This document shows positions 23,284 to 35,542 of a stretch of DNA of 64,000 bases, piece after piece. The DNA comes from Pochonia chlamydosporia 170. Taxonomy: Eukaryota; Ascomycota; Sordariomycetes; Hypocreales; Clavicipitaceae. A model generated the notes under the pieces. The model saw only the letters and a list, made by a program, of their open reading frames with translations, was not told the DNA's origin and did no database searches. The translations under genes and the position numbers were made by a program. The first letter of the stretch is position 1. Each line of letters starts with the position of its first letter. The DNA is taken from assembly GCF_001653235.2 (NCBI RefSeq), contig NC_035793.1, positions 930,001 through 994,000 on the forward strand, read 5' to 3'.

Positions 23284-25373
23284 TTAATTCATACTATCTG
23301 GTGTTTCAAGCAACTGTTCTCTTTGCAAGGCCGTCTCTATCCACTGCCTGTCCATATCAATGTCCATCGATTCCAGAACCTCAGCCCACAGTGCTGGATC
23401 CCCCTCGAAATCTAACCCGAATGGCATATCCCCTTCTGGAGGCGGCTCCGGGATAAGGCCGCCTGATTGGGGTGGAGTCATGTCCTGCGTTCGATCGTCA
23501 ATTCGACGCCGGCTGTACATATCGGGGGCTCTGCGTTGGTTCGGTTTCATGGTGCTTCTGATCTTGGTGAGAAGCGTGTGACACGCCTTTATATACCGGT
23601 TTCCTTTCTCGGCCATAGTCTGTAAAACACCCAGAGCCATCTCCATGGCTACAGCATCAGCCTCTTTATATGGAAAGGCGATGTTGACCATGACAAGAAG
23701 TAGGGCGGCCGAGAAAGCCTGCTCCCCGTCGATGAACCCATACGTTGCTGCCAATTGTGAGCCTAGGCCAGCTTAGTTTGTCCACTAGTTGACAACTTAC
23801 CAACGAGATTATACTTGATTGCAGCACTAAGAATAGAGGCGCTGGAGCGTGCAGCAGATGTCGCCCTATCAATGACGTGCACGATGTCTGGTGACAAGCC
23901 CTCTTTCCATCCGTCCGGGTTGGGATTGTAAGAACTTGGTGCTAGTTGCCTTTGGACCGCGTACAATAAGATTGGGCGTGCAGTCATGTTGATACAGTGG
24001 TAGTAGTGCAAATACGTCGAGACAATCTCCCGACTTGGAGGCTGAGCCAAGTCAGGAGGATTTGAGCGTATACTTTCCGGCAACTTCTCAAACCAGTCAG
24101 ATAGTCTTTTCATGATGTCCTGCACGCAAGCAGAAAGCTCTGGCCCAGACTTCTGCTTCTTGCGATATATCTTTTCCCCAATTATGCCCTGTATCCTCGA
24201 TAGTTCTGTATATAAGCCGAGGATGAGAGAGGGATAGCCGCCGTCGACCTCATTTGCATTCGGAGGTAGTACGTCGATGTCTTCATCCTGAATAGACAGC
24301 GGGTGGCCGGAGGTGACACACAGCAACCTCTCCATGCTATATGTAGACCACCAAACTCTCCGACGATGTTCCCGCGTTACCCTGTCGATGTCTTGATCTG
24401 AAACCTCTTGATGCAGTCCTAGGGAAATGGCCATTCTTAAAGCAACTCCAATGATGAGGTAAGCAGCATCTCTCCGATTGATCGTCTGCATGAAATAAGC
24501 AACATAGCTCAACACCTCAATGAACAAAATGGACCCCTCTTCATACATGTTTGGCAAAAAGTCCAAAGCATGCTTGAAGTAAACGAAACCGGGCGGGCCA
24601 TCTTTATCTACCCACTGATTTATCGAGTACATCTGGCCAAAGGCAAACACGAGAAGTACTTGGCAATAAATTAAACGATCTTCTCTGTCTTCTTGGTCAA
24701 GGACCCGGTCATATACATGCCGGAGCCGTTGCTCAAAAGCCTGATCGCTTAGAAAGCAAAAGATGGTGCCGATATAGGCATGCTGTGCGCGATACAACCC
24801 TTGTGCTATATCAAATGGAGGCAGTGGTGGTATCTCAGGAGTGTTTCGTCGTCTGAGCCATGTGGTGTCACCATGATGAGGATACTTGTGCCAGGCCAGG
24901 CTCTCAGTCGTCGGGTTTAGTCTATTGGCGATGTATGTAGACGATGAGTTGCCCATGAAATCTGACTTGCTTAGTCTCCATTCGGATTCATAATTTTACA
25001 TCAACTCACGATATTCACCATAGTTGCCAAGGACCCAGTTGTCCGTACCCTTAAAGCCCAGTTCAATACCTTGGCTAGGCTTCTCAGCACCACTGGCAAC
25101 CCCATCTTGGAAATTTTGATCTGTCGTTGCTCTTTGAGCTTGAGCCTGGAGCTCAAAAAGGTAGCTCTCTGAGACAGTTACTCGCTTCTCCGACTCTGAG
25201 TAGACGCAACTATGGCCTCCTTCACTGCAAGCGATGCAGGGGTAAGGAGGATTTCCGATACATTTGGTGCGTCGTTTTCGACATCGATTACATGCTTTTA
25301 CCGCCCGTTTGAGGACTTCAAACTCGGGTTGATGCAACCGCGCGATTGTATTTGAAGACTGCATCTTGCACAT
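23284..25373 (-). CDS. Zn2Cys6 fungal transcription factor
   Basis: Nuclear DNA-binding regulator. Exons 25010-25373, 23801-24961 and 23284-23747 total 1989 bases (662 aa). Introns are 24962-25009 (48 nt) and 23748-23800 (53 nt). A single binuclear zinc cluster has Cys at 28, 31, 38, 46, 49 and 56 with the basic RKRRTK stretch between the second and third. A fungal-specific regulatory domain follows; it includes LGLHQEVSDQD and the typical RRVWWSTYSMERLLCVTSGHP-like core. The first intron restores GEYHFMGNSSSTYIANRL, a motif seen at this position in many such regulators. The gene ends 222 bases from the 5-oxoprolinase stop and begins about 800 bases from a divergent P450, so either neighbour could be its target. 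Which one cannot be told from sequence. Confidence 0.92.
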
Positions 25374-26179
25374 TCATCATGGTTTAATGCAGCTCAGGCC
25401 AGTGTCTTGCCCCAGTTGTAGACGATAAGCCGCTTCCGACTCCGCAAGCCAAGTTGTGAAGCTTGGCTGCGGGGATTGTCAGGTGATCATCGACTCGGGA
25501 ATAACACGATTTGAACTGTTTTTACTAGATATTTACGGTAATCTCAGGGTCTATCGTTTAGGCCTTCAGATATTACTGGTTATGGCGCCCTGGCCGAATC
25601 GCCATGTACCTTTAGCTTGTACACTGATGCATGTCTCCAGCCTGCAATACTTAATACCCTACATAACAACAGGTCTGCGGTTCTCAGATGAGTTCTGTAT
25701 TTATCGAGGGGGCTTTCTGCTCTTCCCAATACTGCAAGAGCCTCACAAGTTCCTAACCCCTAGGTTGGCCATTGGATGCAAGTGTCTTGTTTTTGTTAAA
25801 TACACAACAGCCGTGACTGGCTGATTTCTTACCCCAGGATTTTCGTGCCTTCTTAGGTCAGTTGTGCATCGGACCGCAGAACCCTATTATCGGGTTCCAC
25901 TTGCCGACGGACTTCCACCTTTCCAACTATCGCCGTGCTGTTTCCGGTCCATGTCCGTTACAATACAGAAGAAGAACTGCGGGATTTCGGGAGGAAAGAA
26001 TAGATCTGCCGAGACTGTCTTCGCATTTTCCGTGTAGCGTGTTTACTAGTCGTGTAAACCAGATAATAAATTGTCCCGAATGTGTAGTTTCGATGCTCAT
26101 AAATTGAGTCATATATGGAGCCATGATAGCTTTAGTGTGACTATCACAAGAAAACACCCAAGACACGCAGCCTGAAAAG
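25374..26179. other. Divergent intergenic region between regulator and P450
   Basis: No coding sequence can be supported. It presumably holds the promoters of both divergent genes; I see no convincing repeated operator. Confidence 0.5.
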
Positions 26180-27722
26180 ATGTCAGCTGCAGGCTTAGCC
26201 CTAGTATTAGGATGCTGCTTCATAATAGCGCGTCTATTCAACTCATACCGTCATTTGTCATTTATCCCCGGTCCCTTTGCCGCCAAGTTCACGGATCTTT
26301 GGCGATACCACTCACAAAACTCCAACGCCTACGCCGAAAGACTCGTAACACTACACAAGAAGCACGGCAAGCTTGTGCGCATCGGACCCAACCACATCAG
26401 TGTCAGCGACCCATCCGCCATACCAATCGTTTACAGCACGAATCCAACATGGCAAAAGGGCCCCTCGTATTATGGTGCCGTACCAGTGAGCAAGAACCGA
26501 GCAGTACCAACGGTCATCGGCATGAACGAGACTCAGCACACAGCCGTGAGGAAATCAGTCGGACGGGCCTTCACGACCAACTCTTTGCTTGACTACGAGG
26601 ACTCCATCGAGGTAACTGGCCTGGAGCTCATTCAAGCCCTTCGAAAGCAAAAGAAAGTCGATATTGGCGAGTGGCTTCAGTTCTTTGCCATGGACATGTT
26701 GATCAGAATCACTTTTAGCAACTCGCTTGGCTTGCTGGCAGGTGGTCAGGACGTTGACGGCACTCTTGCCGCAGTCATGGCTCGCTTTGATCACTGGGGC
26801 CATTGGGGCGCATTACCTACCGCCGATTTTGCCATAAACAAGAGTCGGTTTGCAACTGCGCTGAGAGGGGTAAGTGATAGCCCTCTTGCGAGAGTTGCGC
26901 AGAGTAAACTAGATACTAGGGAACGAGACGTCAACCAGTCCGCATACAAAGATCTCTGCGCCAAGTTCCTAGATGGTCAGGCAAAATATCCTCAACTTGT
27001 CCAACAAGATGAGATACTGGGCATCATCATGTCCACCATAGGTGCCGGTGCTGACACGACCGCCGGCACTTTAACATACACTCTGTATTTTCTCTCCAAA
27101 TACCCTGCCACGAGGACCAAGCTTCTGCAAGAGATACAGAGTGGCCTTGAGCACGGGACACTCTCACGGACACCGAAATGGGCAGAAGTTAAAGGAATGC
27201 CCTACCTCGACGCTGTCCTAAAAGAGTCAATGAGGATTCTTCCCATTGCATCTTGGGGTCTCGACAGAATCGTTCCGCCGGGAGGTGCAACAATTGCGGG
27301 ACAATTTATCCCCGGAGGCACTGTTGTCGGATGTCAAATTGATGCTGTTCACTTAGACGAAGACGTCTTTGGGAACGACGCCTCCACATTCAGACCAGAG
27401 CGTTGGCTAGAGACAAGCGAAGAGCATCGCCGCCAGATGGACCGCGCGTTTCTAGCATTCAGTGCAGGTAAAAGGACATGTACTGGCGTCCATATTGCGT
27501 GGCTGGAAATGAAGAAGACGCTTCCATTGCTGTTGATGAACTTTGAGGTGAGCAACCCTAGACTTGTATTGCATTGTCACAAAAAGTTGCTGATAATGTG
27601 TCAAGCTCGACCTCGTCAACCCTGATCAAGACGTTAGAGATGGTATCAGAATCAGTGCGGTCAAATATCCGCCTCCAGTTATGATGAAAGTCAGGTCAAG
27701 GAGCTTTGTAACGGCGTCATAG
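26180..27722 (+). CDS. Cytochrome P450 monooxygenase, pisatin-demethylase-like
   Basis: Heme-thiolate monooxygenase anchored in the ER membrane by an N-terminal hydrophobic segment (about residues 3-18), then a proline-rich hinge (FIPGPF). Exons 26180-27547 and 27606-27722 give 494 aa; the intron (GTGAGC...TCAAG, 58 nt) joins LLMNFE to LDLVNPDQD. Hallmarks: I-helix GAGADTT (288-294), K-helix ESMR with Glu349 and Arg352, FRPERW, and the heme loop FSAGKRTCTG with ligand Cys434. The N-terminal half (RIGPNHISVSDP, WQKGPSYYGAVPVSK) resembles the pisatin demethylase group, which acts on phenolics and alkaloid-like compounds. The substrate here is unknown. It lies next to a divergent Zn2Cys6 regulator and convergent with an SDR, a small oxidative group possibly acting together. 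Confidence 0.93.
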
Positions 27723-28210
27723 TCGCATAGAAATGGCTATAAAACCAGTGACCGGCTGTTGCGGCAGCTACGTCGTTCAGTACGATAATACTCTAATGAA
27801 TAGAGGTTGTTTCGAACCATGCATTATTACCATTAGGCAATAGATTGTATTCCTGATGGAGAACATCATTCTAATATACCCTACATGGGCCAGGTTTGTC
27901 AGAAGTCGCCGAAAGATTAAGCCCATGGGTAGGTGAGATGTCATCAGTCATTGCACATGTAGCAGTTCTACAGGTAATATTATTTACGTTTCCAGTGCTA
28001 TGAATAGAGACGTCGCGTTAAACCAAAATCGTGTATTATATTGCGGTCATTATTCGTATGCAGTCGTGACTATTGCAAAACCAAGCGTTGCCGCTAACCC
28101 CGGAAGGCCTTAATTATACAAGCACTTGTGAACCAGCCAACCAAGGTCTAAGTACTGAGATATAGAAGGGTACGCACACAAGGACTTTGAATGGTGATCA
28201 AACCTTAGAT
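27723..28210. other. Tail-to-tail spacer between P450 and reductase
   Basis: AT-rich sequence with no coding potential that I can see. It presumably contains the 3' untranslated ends of both genes. Confidence 0.5.
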
Positions 28211-29275
28211 CTATGCCGCAACCTGGGTCCGCCCAATCTCAAATAACTGAGGCACAAGGTCGCCCAGACAGTCTTCCAGACCTCTCCACTTGAGGCCGAG
28301 TACCTTCTCGGCATCGCTAGCGTCGACTCCGTAGTGGGTATGGCTCTCTCGCTTGCCAGGTTCGCCGACCGGAATCGTCTCCGCATATTTGGTAGTCACC
28401 TTGCGGCTCACATCGGCAAGTTCCTGATTGCAATAGACGCTCTGACAGAGCATGTAACGGTTGCCACCCGCCTCAGGTACGAGTAGAGCCTTGACGTGGG
28501 CATCCGCCACGTCGCGGACGTCCACCCAGCATGGGCCTTTTGTGGGAGGAATAGATTCGTTCTTGCCAGCAGATACGACAGACCAAACCATGAGGTTGCT
28601 GGTGTTGACCTCCCCGATGGACTTGGGCTTCGCGGCAGGAAGAAATGGGCCAAAAACCATCGTGGGACACAAACTGACTAAATCAAAGCCTGGCTTCTTT
28701 TCTGTCATGAAATTCCATGCTGCTTTCTCGGCTGCTGTCTTGCTGGCTCGGTATGCGGTAGGTGCATTGGGAGCATTGACTCCGTCTTCGTATGTGAGCG
28801 GGCTCCAATCCTTGGAAGTATAAGTCTTTTCTGGAGATGGTCCGGCGGCGGCGTCGTAAATACAGGCAAAACTATTTGTGTGGACGACACGCTTGATGGT
28901 CTTGATTTGAGCGGCTGCATCGAGAATTGCTGTGGAACCAAGCACAGCGGGAACCATCAACTCTTTTTCGAAGTCGCTCGCGTTGTAGTGAAATGGTGCG
29001 GCGAGGTGTAAAATTGCACTCGGTGTCAAGTTGTTGAAAGCCTTGAGGTAACACTCTGGTGAAGTTATGTCGTCCACAACAACTAGTTGCAGATTGTCGT
29101 GTGACTGATGTGCTTCCTTTACAGGTTTGACTTTAGACGCAGACCGGACTGTGCCAACAACATTGTAGCCTTGCTTGAGTAATGCAGCAATGCAGTGTTG
29201 GGCAATAAAACCATTAGCACCGGTGACAATGACTGTCGCAGGCGGGTTAATCGAAGAAGCGATTTTCGAAGGCAT
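28211..29275 (-). CDS. NAD(P)-dependent extended SDR reductase (Gre2/dihydroflavonol reductase-like)
   Basis: Cytosolic reductase of aldehydes or ketones to alcohols, of the extended short-chain dehydrogenase type. It is an intronless frame of 354 aa from the ATG at 29275; codons upstream contain only a TTG. The Rossmann motif TGANGFIAQ is at residues 18-26 and a basic VRS after the second strand suggests NADPH. The catalytic Tyr175 and Lys179 are in YRASK, with the active-site Ser in HTNSF around residue 135. SLCPTMVFGP and the WVDVRDVADAHVKAL segment are typical of methylglyoxal/dihydroflavonol reductase relatives. It converges with the P450, so a joint role in modifying a small molecule is plausible but unproven. 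Confidence 0.92.
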   Translation of the reverse strand: MPSKIASSINPPATVIVTGANGFIAQHCIAALLKQGYNVVGTVRSASKVKPVKEAHQSHDNLQLVVVDDITSPECYLKAFNNLTPSAILHLAAPFHYNASDFEKELMVPAVLGSTAILDAAAQIKTIKRVVHTNSFACIYDAAAGPSPEKTYTSKDWSPLTYEDGVNAPNAPTAYRASKTAAEKAAWNFMTEKKPGFDLVSLCPTMVFGPFLPAAKPKSIGEVNTSNLMVWSVVSAGKNESIPPTKGPCWVDVRDVADAHVKALLVPEAGGNRYMLCQSVYCNQELADVSRKVTTKYAETIPVGEPGKRESHTHYGVDASDAEKVLGLKWRGLEDCLGDLVPQLFEIGRTQVAA

Positions 29276-32200
29276 GGCTGAAGGTTCTCGCAAATGGACC
29301 GTGACTGTTTCCCAGGAGTGGTGGTGTTGGTACTTTGGCTGATATCCTGAGTATCACAGTGTACGGGCCAAACTTGTAGCGTATGTATGACTTTAAGTAA
29401 AATGGAACAGCAGACAAAGACCAGAAGGGCAATGACGGAAAGTCATTTCATTTCTTTCAACCCGGCCATGCGGAGTCGAGCAATCGGGTCCTTGGGCCAA
29501 GAAAATTCAGCAGCAACTTCTGGCTCCAGCCCGGCGGACACTCAACTGGGGCGAAAAGCGCGGTTGCTAAAATCCACTGTCCTGTCCTGCTCTAGCCACC
29601 TCCCGCCAAGTTCGAACCGCCTTTCGTTTCCAGAAGCAGCGAATGCCAGGGTATGTCGGGAAAGGTTCTCTACGGAGCGGCGGTACGTGACTGTTGTGCT
29701 TGGCCAACTCACAAGTCGAAAGCCGACCGGTGCTGGAAACATCCTTGAACTGCTAAATTGCTGAGCTTCTGTCCCTGTTTTGTTGGTATTGGAGCTTCTG
29801 TCAAGCCAAATCCTTGTCTGCAGCCGTCGCACCCAGTGGGCTGAACTGGTGAGCTCTACGATACTGTAATGAGCTGTAAGTGGAGAGAGCTGATGCTTCC
29901 AAAATAGCGAACATTGAGGCGTTGTGACAGAACCTCCTGTGTAGGTGGCCGAGGGTTTGGGTCCCACCATGGAGGTTTCCCTCAAAGGTCGCATCTGCCT
30001 GCTTTGCATTTGTCTCCATACTCGGGTCCGAAGGTCTAGTTCCAGCGCTGATGCTTTAGTGCGCTGGATGAGCTAATGGCGCCGGAGTTTTTTTCCTGAA
30101 GTTGCGTCGGACCGCCCTGCCATAGGCTGCTTCACTCCTGAATTTGATAACCCGTTGCTGATCAGCACTCCCCGGAAGCTGCCCTACGAAAATGCAGATA
30201 TCAATAGCTCACAGATAGACTCCATTTTCAGTTCCTTGGTTGCCATCGGAATCATGGTGCTTCATGAGAGACGCCTGTCCTCGCCGTCGCAAGAGTGATT
30301 GAGACCTCAAATGGAGGGCAGCCATGTTGCCGCTCCTCAAACTTGCTCATGCCAGTTCGGCGACCCAAATTGATAGTCACCGCATTTTGCATTGATGGTG
30401 TCGTCGATAGAGGCTGTTTATGGAGGTTCTCGCCTTTGAGCGCATGCCTGAGCCTGAAACGGCGTTGTGGCGCCGCGTGGTGCTGTTCAAACTATGAAAA
30501 GCCATGGTTGGGGTTCTTTTCCCTTCCGACGGGTTGGTGCTATTGACAATGACGACGGTGATTCGCTCCAATCAGCTTTCGCATTCCATAATGGGAGAAC
30601 CCGTGGCCATGGGCTGTCACTTTTGGGTGTCCGCGTGCGATATGCTTGACCTCCCAGCGGTTGAGTGCCAGCACTCCCCCATGTAAATCTTGTTCCAGTG
30701 ACTCAAATGGCCAAACTAGGTCTGCCTGTTCCACAACCAGTCATTGTCATAATCAAACGGGCGGGCTCCGGTAGCCACCGCCGCGATCTGTACCACGAGC
30801 CCTGCGACGAATAATCAAGCTGGTGGCATCATTGCGGCTGCTTCGATAGGCCAGGCCAGATTGTCCCAATAAATTTGCAATCATCGCAGGCTTGACAGAG
30901 CGGGTGTAGGTCCGTACGCCGTGGTGGTCCTCATTGGCTACACCTATGCGACGATTGCTTTGTTTGACGCTCATGAGAATGTGTTGATTTTGCAGCCGGC
31001 GGATAATTGACCTCGACTACATGCGCAGACAAACTGACACTGACGCATTGGGCCACGCGCACCAAATTCGATCCCGGCCGGTACGACGACCATTGGGCCC
31101 GTCCTCCCAGGCTAGGGACATGATGCAAGATGCAGCGGATGCAACGGCTGTTGGCTAAATCGACCGGATACCGAGATAAAGAGATGCAGAGTTGAGGAGT
31201 GACCACATTCTTCTCGTTCGTCGTCAAACACCAGACGCTGGCTGGCAAAGGTCAACCAACATGGAAGTCACCCCTCCCTCCCTCCTCCCACTCTGTTGAC
31301 GGTCGCTCCTTCCCGGCCGGTCATCAATCAAAAGAGGACCGCGGAAGGCGGGGGGCACCGGCGCGCCTGCCCCGTCGCAAAATCCAAATTTGGACAAAAA
31401 CGGGGCCTGACAATTCCAAAAGGTCCAATGAGGCGTGGCAGGCAGCAGCATTTTGCTTATTTCTCGAACTGCATGTGGGAGAGAAGACATAAGTTACTGT
31501 ACAGTACATAATCGTACTGCACAGTTGATTCACAGTCCTTGACCCTACCGACCCAGCATCATCCACACATCAATATGGGCGGGACTTGCCAAGGAAGTCA
31601 ATCTGATAACTCATTCTGACGTCTTGCGGGGGTACTGTATCATTACCGACGGAGACCATTCTCCAATTGTCCTAGGTTACTATTGTGAAGCCATGACCAC
31701 CTTTGGGACGAGAGGGATTCTCCTATTTCGAAAGAACTTGTTGAATTGCTATACCTGAGGTGGTAATCGCCGGTGGAAGACTAACCATCATCACCAGATG
31801 TCACATTGTTTGTCTTGGCCGCGGGGAAAGTTGGTCTTGAATTTACGCCATGTGTGTCTGGCAGGGCATCAATCCTTCGATGTGAGGGCCATTGCTTTGT
31901 CGGCAACCGACGCAATGACCATTCTTAGGTAGCAGTGGCCTCTGACCTAATCTGTGACTGGAAACACAATGGCCGAATGCGTGGATACGATGTATCATGC
32001 AATGCGGCTCAGAGACATGGTACTCACATCCGCACAGACAAGCCGTCGCAAAGCTTCAGGAGCAGCAATTTGATTACGATGACATGTTTTATCGAGCCTC
32101 GATCCGAACAAGGCTTTGAAAATGGCCCTCGTACGATTCCTAGCATAGTTTCACAACGAAATACTTGTCACAACCTATGGACCTTTTACGAAGACAGTAA

Positions 32201-32296
32201 TTAAATACCTAAGTCAAGTGATGTAGATGTGTACCGTACCCAAAACAAAGCCCGAAGGAATAATACACAACCTGTAGGGAGCAAACGTCTCCCCCG
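29276..32296. other. 3-kb stretch with no supported gene
   Basis: Open frames of up to about 155 codons exist on both strands but show no domain, no splice-consistent continuation and no homology I recognise. A pyrimidine-rich CCCTCC-type tract lies at about 31267-31292. A perfect 12-base palindrome, TACTGTACAGTA, lies at 31495-31506. No transposase or reverse transcriptase motifs were seen. Confidence 0.5.
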
Positions 32297-33769
32297 TTAA
32301 TACACATACCGGAACGCCGGGTTCGTCCGATCAGTCAGCTCCTCCTCCTCAACACGGGCATCCGTCTCCCCCCTATCAATGGCCTGCAGCTCGGCGGTCC
32401 TCGCAGCCTCAGTCCGCTTATTCCGCCACCCGTAGAGCAATCTCAGAAGAACCGTCACAAGCATAGCACCTCCGCAGACACCAAAAACCGTAATCTTCGC
32501 AGGGAGGTACTGGGGTGCATTCTCCTTACGAAAGGTCTGTGGCCCGATGATGTTGGCAATGGAGAAGCAGATAGCGACGGCGGCGTTGGTTGCAACTTTC
32601 TTGGTGTATCCCTGCGTGTTAGCACCCACGAGAGCGTAGATGAGAGCCAACGGGGCGACATCAAAGTTGATGAGGTAGATTCCCGCAAGGGCACCGGCCT
32701 GTGAGTGGGAGTAGAACGACATGAGACCTGCACCAAGCAGCGTCGGCACAAGGAGCAGGACGATGGCCAGCCAACGCGGAAAGTTGTACAGGATTGCAAA
32801 TGTACCCGTGAGCGTGGCGAAGACGGATACAACGCCGGACGGCATGTTGAGGAGGGCAGCGGTTTTCGGCTTATACCCGAATCCGGCAATCAGGGTAGCA
32901 GAGAAAGTAGTAATAATACCAGACGGGATGACGATGAGAATGGTGTTGAGGCACAGTAGCCACACCTGTATATCTGTTGCCGCTTCGATCAAACCTCGAA
33001 ACTGAAAGACTTTCTTGCCGTTACCTGACTGATCTCTCGCGAGGGCTTCTTCCACGAGCGTCTTCTCACGATCGCTGAGAAACCTGGCCTTTTGGATACC
33101 GTTTGGCAGCCAGAATGTAACTGCCGCTCCAACGACCAGGTTGAACGCCCCGACAGCAACAAACATGATGCGCCAACTTTCAAACGAAGATGTAGTCGAG
33201 CCGTGCTGTGCTGCCCATGACACGAGGCCACCGATAGTCTGACCAGCTCCAAGGCCGCAGTACCATATTCCCGTACGAGGAGTAGCCTGGCGCTTCGTGT
33301 ACCACTGCGACGTGATCATGATGAGGGCCGGGGTTATGACGGCTTCGAACATGCCGAGAAGGGTTCGCACGGCAGTTACCCCTGGGAAATTCTGCGTCGC
33401 GGCCGTGCAGCATATTACTATCCCCCAGAGAATGACATTGATCCCGAGCACCTTTGACACTGGAAACTTCTGGATGAGATAACCCTGGGGGAATTCGGCG
33501 ACGGCGTAACCAATGAAGAAGGCTGTCGCCATCCAGGAGAAGTCGTTGCCGTCGGGAAACTTGAGGCTCTTGGAGATGCCCATGATGTTGGCATAGTTGA
33601 TGAGGACTTTGTCGAGAAATTGGAGGAAATAGCAGAGAAACATGAGCGGCATAATAGCCCAGTCAACCTTCCGGACAGCCCGGCGAAGTTGTTCGCCAGA
33701 GGCATCTTCAAGCTCAGACTGGCTGGAAGCCTCTCGACTTGACTCCTTATCCATGGTCTTGTTTTCCAT
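32297..33769 (-). CDS. MFS transporter, anion:cation symporter (allantoate permease) family
   Basis: Plasma-membrane symporter with about 12 hydrophobic helices, 490 aa, no introns. The start is the ATG at 33769; a GTG two codons upstream is not a credible eukaryotic start. A charged N-tail leads into KVDWAIMPLMFLCYFLQFLDKVLINYANIMGI, shown here only in part by its key LDK and NYA residues, the family's first-helix signature. FPQGYLIQKFPVSK and RTLLGMFEAVITPALIMI match the helix 4-5 region. The protein ends in NPAFRYVY, the common C-terminal aromatic motif of this family. It is divergent from an FAD monooxygenase gene over 1.8 kb, suggesting that it brings in an organic acid that the enzyme then oxidises. 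The real substrate is unknown. Confidence 0.92.
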   Translation of the reverse strand: MENKTMDKESSREASSQSELEDASGEQLRRAVRKVDWAIMPLMFLCYFLQFLDKVLINYANIMGISKSLKFPDGNDFSWMATAFFIGYAVAEFPQGYLIQKFPVSKVLGINVILWGIVICCTAATQNFPGVTAVRTLLGMFEAVITPALIMITSQWYTKRQATPRTGIWYCGLGAGQTIGGLVSWAAQHGSTTSSFESWRIMFVAVGAFNLVVGAAVTFWLPNGIQKARFLSDREKTLVEEALARDQSGNGKKVFQFRGLIEAATDIQVWLLCLNTILIVIPSGIITTFSATLIAGFGYKPKTAALLNMPSGVVSVFATLTGTFAILYNFPRWLAIVLLLVPTLLGAGLMSFYSHSQAGALAGIYLINFDVAPLALIYALVGANTQGYTKKVATNAAVAICFSIANIIGPQTFRKENAPQYLPAKITVFGVCGGAMLVTVLLRLLYGWRNKRTEAARTAELQAIDRGETDARVEEEELTDRTNPAFRYVY

Positions 33770-35542
33770 GACCACAGAAGTTGTTTGTATTCGGGGGAGA
33801 GGCGGTGCGGATACACCTAGAGAGGGAGAGCAGGGTGAATATATTTACTCAGGATTGACCAACAGCTGGACCAAGCACCAGCGGTGAGTCTCAAGCCCGA
33901 GTTTCCCAAATGACAGAATGATTAGAGGAAACCGATACTATATACTGCATTTGTGTTTGCATTGCTGATTCTTGGAGTGGCCGCTACAAGGGCACAAGGG
34001 GGCAGAGTTGTGATAAAAAACAAAATACGGACAGCCTCAATCAACGCCCTGCCAATCTCACAGCCAGGCCGTCGCGTATCGCCAAAAGATACGACGCCGT
34101 AATTCAGACTTGGCTGATAACGGCTACCTCACTACTCCGTAAAATTCCAGCGAAACAAGGGCGCCATACCCCAATCTCCAACGTCACCACTATCGCCACC
34201 AAAAAAAGCCACTTCCGCTTCATCGCGGTCTCCAGCTACCCCAGATATTCGCACTTCGCCAAACAACCCCCCTTTGCTTCGGAACCTCAAGTCGTGCCAA
34301 TATTACAAAACTTCCGAAACGCCAGGAATTAGTACGTACATTATACGCTATTAAGAATAGGAGGTCCAAAATAAGGGGGTTCGCATATCTCATACTCTTT
34401 TTGATCTCTGGAATCCACTTTGGATCCTGTCATGGTAGTATCAGAGCTTCCCCCGTCGCGTAGATGCAGGGCCCGCGGTTCCCTCTACGATGGTGGCTTG
34501 CGCCCTGTATCTATGTTTGTCTACTCCATGAACTGGAAATCACGTTGCTCCAAGAGTACCGGACTGGTTCGGAGCGCGGTTATCATCGTGGAGCCACGGA
34601 CAAGCCAAGTCTGTATCTCGATAAACTTGAGCATGATAACCCAAGCCCTGATGCAGCACCCTCTCAGCTCTGACCTCATGTCTATCAAACAATCCATTCA
34701 GCAGACAATATCAATACCCCGTACCGCCCACTTACACCCCAACAACTCGGCCCGCGCTGTCGCCGTCGGATCGAGAATCCTCAGTTGTCTCACTCGGTAC
34801 TCAATGCCGCGGGATTAGTGGCACCCGCGGACCACATCAGCCCCAAGTCGGCCGAGAACTCACAGCATACCAAATCTGACAGTTCTCCCAAGCCCGGGCA
34901 CTACCTGAATGGGTTCGCTGGGTGCCTAAGAGCCTGATCCGATAGACATATAGCTGATTTTAGTCCCCCCAGTTTAGATGAAGTGGCTTTCCCCCTCTTC
35001 CAACCCCCAGGATTCACGAAGCTAACATCCCGTAAAAAGGGCTGCGCCTTGATTAACCGCCGTTCGAGGAAGTAGATCGAAGCGACGAAGCGCGTACGCG
35101 CACCTGACAAAGGTCCGATCCGAAGGGCTTGAATAGCCTCGTCCAACTTCACCAGGAGTAGTTCTATCGCCGGTGGAGTGCGATGCCACCATCTTTGTGG
35201 GGGACAGACTGATTTTCCGCTGCTGGGCGTTCCGCCGCATTTCCTATTCTTTCTCACGACACTATGACCTCACTATAAGAAAGTAAAAGGTCGAAAACAG
35301 GACGTTAAGGAAAGTTGTTTCATTATTTTTGTTCGTACCACGCCACTGAGTTGTTGAAACCTTGACCCAGTCAAAATATCTCTTATCCCATTTCCGCCAA
35401 TCCCTCAAAACAAACTCGCTACAGTCGCTATACAAACAAACAAAGGGAAAATCTTTTCAACTGGCACAAAGCCCAAATCGCCTTTTTCACATATCCAAGG
35501 AAAAACATCACAAAGGAAAATCCGTCTCCCCACGCAGCAGCC
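33770..35542. promoter_or_regulatory. Divergent region between transporter and FAD monooxygenase
   Basis: About 1.8 kb with no supportable gene. A CA/AAAC-rich stretch (about 35380-35540) just before the monooxygenase start resembles a fungal 5' untranslated leader. A 118-codon minus frame at 34901-35257 has no recognisable motif. The region probably holds both promoters. Confidence 0.4.

Noticed and set aside
29542..30009. 155-codon minus frame
   Set aside because: No recognisable domain, no splice-consistent extension and no typical start context.
34901..35257. 118-codon minus frame in the divergent region before the FAD monooxygenase
   Set aside because: No motif and nothing joins to it; a repeat origin is possible but cannot be shown from one copy.
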